Shown in pieces: positions 43,422 to 47,741 of a DNA stretch of 47,741 nt (the first letter of the stretch is position 1; each line of letters starts with the position of its first letter). The stretch spans positions 1-47,741 of IMG/VR virus record IMGVR_UViG_3300008267_000225. One strand, 5' to 3'. The translations under genes were made by a program, and so were the position numbers. The DNA comes from a virus. Under the pieces are notes generated by a model, which saw nothing but the letters and a program-made list of their open reading frames with translations, did no database searches and had not been told where the DNA came from.

Positions 43422-43553
43422 ATGGCAAAAGCAAAATCATCAGCAGGCTCATCTACAAAAATCACTTTCGGAAAAAGAAAGTCAGGTAAAGCAGCAAAGT
43501 CAAGAAACAAGCATAACAGAACAGAAAAAACATATCGCGGTCAAGGCCGCTAA
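43422..43553 (+). CDS. 43-residue basic protein ending YRGQGR
   Basis: ATG 43422 to TAA 43553. Extremely basic (FGKRKSGKAAKSRNKHNRTE), ending TYRGQGR, a terminal pattern I recognise from small phage proteins of unknown role. It lies 8 nt after the previous gene, in the head-core block, and has a TATTTAT motif right behind it. DNA binding in the capsid is a reasonable guess. Confidence 0.68.
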   Translation: MAKAKSSAGSSTKITFGKRKSGKAAKSRNKHNRTEKTYRGQGR

Positions 43554-43556
43554 AAC

Positions 43557-43563
43557 TATTTAT
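43557..43563 (+). promoter_or_regulatory. TATTTAT late-promoter-like motif
   Basis: ACTATTTATTA, 4 nt before ATG 43568. Confidence 0.5.
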
Positions 43564-43567
43564 TAGT

Positions 43568-45274
43568 ATGAAGAATATACAAGCGCAGTACCAAGACCTT
43601 TTAGAAGGTAAAATGTCAAAAGCTAATTTCATGGTGAACGTACGCAGAGACTTTCCTCACTGGGTAGCTTCTGGAAACTCGTTTAACGATGCTGTAAAGA
43701 TTTTGAAGAGTAAGAGAATTTTGAGTGAAAGCCACGAAGGAAACACTCAGTGGTTAGAGACCTTTAAACAGGATATCGAAGCAGCAAACCTATCACCTGA
43801 AAAGAAAGAAGAGGCGGAAGCAGCTATGAGATATTTAGGAGATCATGGATTAGTTGATATGTATGGAATGATGCAATCACCATTTGCTGCCAGAGCTTTT
43901 ATGGGAGATGCTAGCGAGATTGTGAAAAGAGCTGAGGATGAAATGATTAGAAAGCACGATGACGAAGAGAGAGGAGAGCGTGACGTACTAGCTCAGTGGG
44001 ATCTAAACGAAAAAGATGAAGATAAAGGAGAGAGAATAGGCAACATACATATTGCTACAGATACAAAAACCGATTCAGATATTTATTTTGATCCTACGAC
44101 AGGCGTCTTCTCTATCAACATAGTTGATGCTGCGGGAAATAGACGGAATAAACTACAAGTCAACACCATCGACGATGTGGTAGCTAAATTTCCTGCTTTG
44201 AAATGGACAAAAAAAGGTATAGCTGAGTTTCAACCTGAAGACCAAGATACTGTTAATACCCTTGCTCTGCACGAAGCAGTACAAAAGCCAGAAGGAAAAT
44301 ATAAAGAAGTAACAGGTAAAGTTGAATACGATTTCTTCCCAGGAGCTGATCACGTAAACTACTACCAACTAATGAAAGGTCTACAATACGAGCTTTCTAA
44401 GATGGGAGAGATTACAGATGAGGCATTGGTAAAAGCCAAGCAAAAAGCTGTTAAGAATCTTGTAAAAGATCCAAACGCATACAGAGACCTAGTTATTGCA
44501 AACGTTAAGGATATCGAGAAAAAAGATAAAGATCTTAGAATGCAACCAGTTAAAAAAGATAACACGGTTGATAAGGCAAACGCAATGAAAGTTGTTGAGA
44601 AAGATGCAAAAGGAAACGTACAAGATAGCTTAGGAAAGAAGGAAAAAGCAAAAAATAAAAATGGTGAAGGTGTTAAACAAATGACACAAACTCCAAAAAA
44701 AGCTAAAGGCATTGCACAGGTAATGGAAGTTCCTGGCAAAGAAAAAGTACTAGCACTTAAAGAACATTTATTAGAAGATCTAACAGTAGAGAATCCAATC
44801 AAAAAACAATTTTCAGTTGGACAGAGAGTAGAGACTAACGACGGACGCTTCGCAGGAGAGATAACTAAGTTTGACGGTCATACAGCAACTGTAAAGTTAG
44901 ATACAACTGATCAAGAAAGAGATTTCCAACCAAACTTCTTAAAACACTCAGACGCAGCTCCAAGACCAAAGCTACCAAACTATCAATCAGATTATATAAA
45001 GAATGCACCAGCTCTTGCACAAAAAGAGAACATGAGCAGAGAGGATAAGCTAAAGTCAATCAAAGAGAAGTTGATGAAAGCTGTGAAAAAAGAAATGGAA
45101 GAAGGCGCAATTCTTGCAACAGGTAAGGTAGGGGATACAACCACACAATCGACACCAGTGTACTCAGGACCAACTGCAGCAGCTGCTATGCAAAAAGGTA
45201 AAGCAATCAAAGCAGCTACAAAAGATCCACTTAAAGTAATAGATACTAAAACAGGAAAAGAAACTCAAGTATAA
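43568..45274 (+). CDS. Large head-core protein with leader and SH3-like domain
   Basis: 568 residues. The start MKNIQAQYQDLLEGK contains Y-Q-D-L-L-E-G, matching (L/I)xE followed by Gly, the preferred T4 gp21 site. SKANFMVNVRRDFPHWVASG and FNDAVKILKSKRILSE follow as a conserved-looking domain (15-55). The middle is helical and charged with long Lys/Glu tracts (about 310-390). Residues about 418-455 hold an SH3/KOW-like unit (FSVGQRVETNDGRFAGEITK). It lies directly before the protease gene, overlapping it by one base. A scaffold or core protein that is processed is inferred. Confidence 0.7.
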   Translation: MKNIQAQYQDLLEGKMSKANFMVNVRRDFPHWVASGNSFNDAVKILKSKRILSESHEGNTQWLETFKQDIEAANLSPEKKEEAEAAMRYLGDHGLVDMYGMMQSPFAARAFMGDASEIVKRAEDEMIRKHDDEERGERDVLAQWDLNEKDEDKGERIGNIHIATDTKTDSDIYFDPTTGVFSINIVDAAGNRRNKLQVNTIDDVVAKFPALKWTKKGIAEFQPEDQDTVNTLALHEAVQKPEGKYKEVTGKVEYDFFPGADHVNYYQLMKGLQYELSKMGEITDEALVKAKQKAVKNLVKDPNAYRDLVIANVKDIEKKDKDLRMQPVKKDNTVDKANAMKVVEKDAKGNVQDSLGKKEKAKNKNGEGVKQMTQTPKKAKGIAQVMEVPGKEKVLALKEHLLEDLTVENPIKKQFSVGQRVETNDGRFAGEITKFDGHTATVKLDTTDQERDFQPNFLKHSDAAPRPKLPNYQSDYIKNAPALAQKENMSREDKLKSIKEKLMKAVKKEMEEGAILATGKVGDTTTQSTPVYSGPTAAAAMQKGKAIKAATKDPLKVIDTKTGKETQV

Positions 45275-45903
45275 TGAGCAAAGAAGTCTTAATAGAATAC
45301 ATGACATTCAAGCCACTGCCTAAGCAGTTGCACGAAGCTAGAATGAACCCAAGGGCTCAGTTCTTAGTATCAGGAAAGGTGCAAGCGGCTGACATGCCAA
45401 ATGCAAATAAGCGTATCTACGACTATGACACCCTACACAAGCAAGTAGCTTTGTATATAGACGGACCTATTGCAGAAAAAAGAGCTTTAGGTGAATTAGA
45501 CCACCCAGAAACGTCTGTAATCAACTTAAAGAACGTTTGCCACAACATCACAAGACTTTGGTGGGAAGGAAAAGAACTATACGGTGAATTTGAAATACTA
45601 GACACTCCATCAGGAAACATATTAAAAGAATTATTCCTAGCAGGAATTAACGTCGGTGTATCATCAAGAGCAATGGGATCTGTAATGCCAATAGGCGAAG
45701 GTCTTGTTCAAGTGCAGGATGATTTGGAATTAATATGCTGGGATTTTGTATCCACTCCATCAACCTATGGAGCATACGTAAAACCTGTAGGAGGCTTAAA
45801 TGAAAGCTATAATCCACAAATAAACAACAATAGACGTGCAGGAGTTGACAGACTGATCTCAGATATCATCTGCACACAGTCGGGAGTTTGTTGCATAACT
45901 TAA
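45274..45903 (+). CDS. 21: Prohead protease gp21
   Basis: 209 residues, similar to T4 gp21 (212). The serine protease fold of the phage prohead/herpes assemblin type is shown by H77 in GELDHPE and S130/S131 in GVSSRAMGS. W/F strands lie between (RLWWEGKELYGEFEI), and DLELICWDFVSTPS follows. It cleaves core and shell proteins after (L/I)xE during head maturation. Its own N-terminus has Q-L-H-E-A at 18-22, a possible self-cleavage site. It is the enzyme that would remove the leaders described here. Confidence 0.95.
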   Translation: MSKEVLIEYMTFKPLPKQLHEARMNPRAQFLVSGKVQAADMPNANKRIYDYDTLHKQVALYIDGPIAEKRALGELDHPETSVINLKNVCHNITRLWWEGKELYGEFEILDTPSGNILKELFLAGINVGVSSRAMGSVMPIGEGLVQVQDDLELICWDFVSTPSTYGAYVKPVGGLNESYNPQINNNRRAGVDRLISDIICTQSGVCCIT

Positions 45904-45924
45904 TATATTTAAAAAACAAATAGA

Positions 45925-46260
45925 ATGAACGAAGCAAAATTATGGCAATTAAGAGCCGGACTTATAACAGAAAGTGAGTACCAAGCATCAATGAAAGAGA
46001 CAAACGGTAGCATAGAACAAGAGCCAGTAGTCGGTGATGCAGAAGAAAAATCAGCAGTAACAAACTCAGCGACTCTCAAATTATACCTTAAAGATATAAG
46101 TACGGGTAAAATAAAATTGGATCTTGATCCTAAAGAAGCAGTAGAATTGTATAATTTTATCAACCAATTTGTAGAAAAGGGTAGCAAAGCAAGCATCTCA
46201 GGCATAGCTAGGACAACAAATGCAAACTTCACTAGAACTGTGAAAAACGTAAAAGCTTAA
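45925..46260 (+). CDS. Leader-tagged small head protein
   Basis: 111 residues. Leader MNEAKLWQLRAGLITE ends I-T-E at 14-16 followed by Ser, related to the L-A-G-x-x-x-E leaders. The body has an acidic linker and a small alpha/beta part (TLKLYLKDISTGKIKLDLDP, EAVELYNFINQFVEKG). A TATATTTA run at 45903-45910 upstream is a weaker form of the common motif. Placed between protease and scaffold, it is very likely a head-core or internal protein. Confidence 0.72.
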   Translation: MNEAKLWQLRAGLITESEYQASMKETNGSIEQEPVVGDAEEKSAVTNSATLKLYLKDISTGKIKLDLDPKEAVELYNFINQFVEKGSKASISGIARTTNANFTRTVKNVKA

Positions 46261-46271
46261 TTATTTTAAGA

Positions 46272-46829
46272 GTGATTAAGTTTGTTAATATACTAAAAGA
46301 GTTAGAAGAAGAAAACTCTATCGATCTATCAGATTTGAGAGACCTTCCTGATTTAATAGGTAAAGAGTTAGAAAAAGCTTCAAAGCAAGAGAACGAATCA
46401 ATACTAGGTGCCACCGCACTTGTACTAGCAGCACCAGGCATTGTTAATGCAGTTATGAAGGTCGTAGAAGTAATCGCTAAGAAAAGTGGCATTGACTTAA
46501 AAAAGAGGAAAGGTCCGAGTTGGTATAAAACCATAGAAAAAGTAACTGCTAAAATAGACGGCTATCTAGACACTCCTTTCAAACTAATGCTTCGCCCATT
46601 CATATCAGATCAGACGAAGAGAGACAAAGTTGCTAAATTTTTAAAAGCAATAACACTAGCAAGTATGGCAGTTTTAGGAGCAGTAGATCTAACCAAACTA
46701 GAGAGTACAGCAGCAGCAATAAGAGATCTTGCAGGCCAATCGAGCGGTGAGATTATACAAGCGGTTAGCGAACGCAGTGCGCCAAAACTAACACAGATAG
46801 TAAAAAACTTTATAACAAATCTTAAGTAA
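46272..46829 (+). CDS. Leader-tagged protein with membrane-like helices
   Basis: 185 residues from GTG 46272. Leader MIKFVNILKE is ten residues, ending L-K-E. An acidic helix (15-45) is followed by hydrophobic helices at about 45-67 (LGATALVLAAPGIVNAVMKV) and 118-133 (ITLASMAVLGAVDL), with basic stretches around them. It could insert in a membrane after ejection or be an amphipathic core protein. No family recognised. It is followed by a 129-nt gap. Confidence 0.72.
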   Translation: MIKFVNILKELEEENSIDLSDLRDLPDLIGKELEKASKQENESILGATALVLAAPGIVNAVMKVVEVIAKKSGIDLKKRKGPSWYKTIEKVTAKIDGYLDTPFKLMLRPFISDQTKRDKVAKFLKAITLASMAVLGAVDLTKLESTAAAIRDLAGQSSGEIIQAVSERSAPKLTQIVKNFITNLK

Positions 46830-46857
46830 CCAGCACAGTTTTAGCCTAACTCCCTGA

Positions 46858-46864
46858 TATTTAT
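46858..46864 (+). promoter_or_regulatory. TATTTAT late-promoter-like motif before the scaffold gene
   Basis: GATATTTATG, 94 nt before ATG 46959, farther than the other copies. The leader between them holds a perfect inverted repeat. Confidence 0.45.
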
Positions 46865-46869
46865 GAATG

Positions 46870-46891
46870 TATGTCATCCCAATATGACATG
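46870..46891 (+). promoter_or_regulatory. Inverted repeat in the scaffold leader
   Basis: ATGTCAT (46871-46877), loop CCCAAT, ATGACAT (46884-46890), plus an outer wobble pair. No T-run follows, so it is more likely an operator or mRNA 5' structure than a terminator. The rest of the 46830-46958 gap shows nothing else I can name. Confidence 0.4.
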
Positions 46892-46958
46892 ATAATTTCA
46901 TTTTACCCCTATATTGCTACTACTCTAATAAGCAATCCCCGAAACAACATTTAAGAAA

Positions 46959-47741
46959 ATGGAAAGCAATCAAGACTTGTACAGACAAGCGATCTTGGAT
47001 GCAAAAGCAGTACGTGAGACGGCAATGGCTGCAGCCAGAACAACTCTCGCAGAACACTTTGAACCAAAGATCAGAGAAATGATGAGTCAGAAACTTTCTG
47101 AAGACGTGGAAGAGAGCATCGAAGAAGACCTTGAGGAATCAATGGGCGATGACTCTAACATGGAAGAAAGAATGAACGACGAATCAATGCACACAGAAGA
47201 TGCCAGCATGGTGGACGAATCTACTCTTGATGAAATCTTAGCTGAACTCGATGCATTGTCGGAAGACATGGATGGAGGTATGACAGATGAGTCAATTGAA
47301 GAAGGTCACATCAATTCAGATGGTTACACTGGAAAAAAAGGTAAAGGTAGCACTGGCTATGACGAATCAGACAAGGTATCTCATAGCGAGAAAAAAGGTC
47401 TACACGAAGCTGATGACGAAGATGCTGAAGAAGAAGCTCCAGAAGGAGACGATGACATGGCAGATTTACCAGCAGGTGGTGAAGAAGGTCCTGTAACAGA
47501 CTCAGACGAAATGGTTGAGTTAACAGTTGGCGAGCTTAAAGACATCATCCGTGACGTATTCATGCAGATGCAAGGCGGTGGAGCACCAGAAGGTGACTTA
47601 GACGCTGGAACTGACATGGCTGCTGAAATGGGCACAGACGACGAAATGAAAGAGATTTCTCTTGAAGAAATTCTAGCTGAGCTCGAGGAAGATGAAAAGA
47701 AAATGGAAGAAGCTGCTGAGCCAGGAAAGATCCCAGGTGGA
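46959..47741 (+). CDS. 22: Prohead core scaffold, gp22-like (partial, runs off window)
   Basis: ATG 46959; 261 codons open to the window end without a stop. Very acidic and helical, starting MESNQDLYRQAILDAKAVRE. It carries two similar peptides, TLDEILAELDALSED (about 88) and ISLEEILAELEEDEKK (about 231), each with L-A-E sites, and many other (L/I)xE points. Position after gp21, composition and abundance of cleavage sites fit T4 gp22, the main scaffold that is chopped to small peptides. The major capsid gene should follow beyond the edge. Other acidic core proteins cannot be ruled out. Confidence 0.75.
   Translation, partial: MESNQDLYRQAILDAKAVRETAMAAARTTLAEHFEPKIREMMSQKLSEDVEESIEEDLEESMGDDSNMEERMNDESMHTEDASMVDESTLDEILAELDALSEDMDGGMTDESIEEGHINSDGYTGKKGKGSTGYDESDKVSHSEKKGLHEADDEDAEEEAPEGDDDMADLPAGGEEGPVTDSDEMVELTVGELKDIIRDVFMQMQGGGAPEGDLDAGTDMAAEMGTDDEMKEISLEEILAELEEDEKKMEEAAEPGKIPGG

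Noticed and set aside
2220-44086. TATTTAT copies inside genes (2220, 3020, 37273, 44080) as promoters
   Set aside because: They are not placed before starts and their number is about what AT-rich DNA gives by chance.
44362-44802. Long minus-strand open frames, such as 44362-44802 and 42058-42507
   Set aside because: They lie opposite well-supported genes, have low-complexity Ser/Phe/Leu composition, and show no start context or family match.
43-46864. TATTTATA read as T4-type TATAAATA promoters on the minus strand
   Set aside because: All supported genes are on the plus strand and the motif is placed consistently just before plus-strand starts; half the copies end in TATTTATT, which does not give TATAAATA.

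Overview
The window is a piece of a T4-like contractile-tailed phage genome, or a metagenomic phage contig. It is AT-rich, almost wholly coding, and every gene I can support reads on the + strand with overlaps or very short gaps. Recognisable T4-type parts are a gp55-like late sigma factor, baseplate wedge proteins gp25 and gp6, large terminase gp17, portal gp20, prohead protease gp21 and a gp22-like scaffold that runs off the right edge. The host is not shown directly. DUF285/BspA repeats ending in a WTITDGG signature, a PKD-like domain, an Ig-like VLANDN domain and GIGTTTP fibre caps are typical of Bacteroidetes and their phages, and clear ribosome binding sites are rare, so a Bacteroidetes host is my best inference. 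No tRNA, CRISPR, integrase or insertion sequence was seen, and no stretch over 300 bases lacks a gene.

Layout. 54-1925: three small genes, most with a special N-terminal leader. 2019-4408: glutaredoxin, a small unknown, HD-domain hydrolase, small membrane protein and gp55-like sigma factor. 4430-17198: baseplate block (unknown, OB-fold/spike candidates, a tape-measure candidate, gp25, gp6, a DNRLRE-like wedge protein and a 1523-residue structural protein). 17261-27269: tail-fibre and adhesin block, including a DUF285-repeat protein and a 1049-residue fibre with 10 + 25 copies of a 17-residue repeat. 27279-29328: DNA block (T7-type endonuclease I, DnaG-like primase, YqaJ/lambda-type exonuclease). 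29345-37036: an island of about 20 small genes, many with the leader. 37160-47741: terminase, portal, head-core proteins, protease and scaffold.

The most striking observation is that sixteen otherwise unrelated proteins share an N-terminal leader. In six it is ten residues long (MIKLxDILNE type) and matches position by position the T4 capsid-targeting sequence MKTYQEFIAE, which gp21 cleaves after (L/I)xE. Others carry longer versions (MKQQINEAxRMQxLAGxxxE type) or an F-L-x-E type. The leader is conserved in amino acids but differs at synonymous sites, while the bodies are unrelated: a nucleotidyltransferase, Cys-rich proteins, a membrane protein and many unknowns. I infer that this phage packages a large set of internal proteins beside its DNA and ejects them into the host. 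The gp21 homologue and scaffold needed for this are in the same window, and the scaffold and portal tail contain look-alike motifs.

Regulation also looks structured. A TATTTAT(A/T)A motif lies within about 5-40 nt upstream of most gene-group starts (fifteen cases listed; one more overlaps a start codon) and is a candidate late promoter for the gp55-like factor. Three genes without it (HD hydrolase, primase, the small gene at 37160) are preceded by sigma-70-like boxes. One intrinsic terminator separates the internal-protein island from the terminase block.
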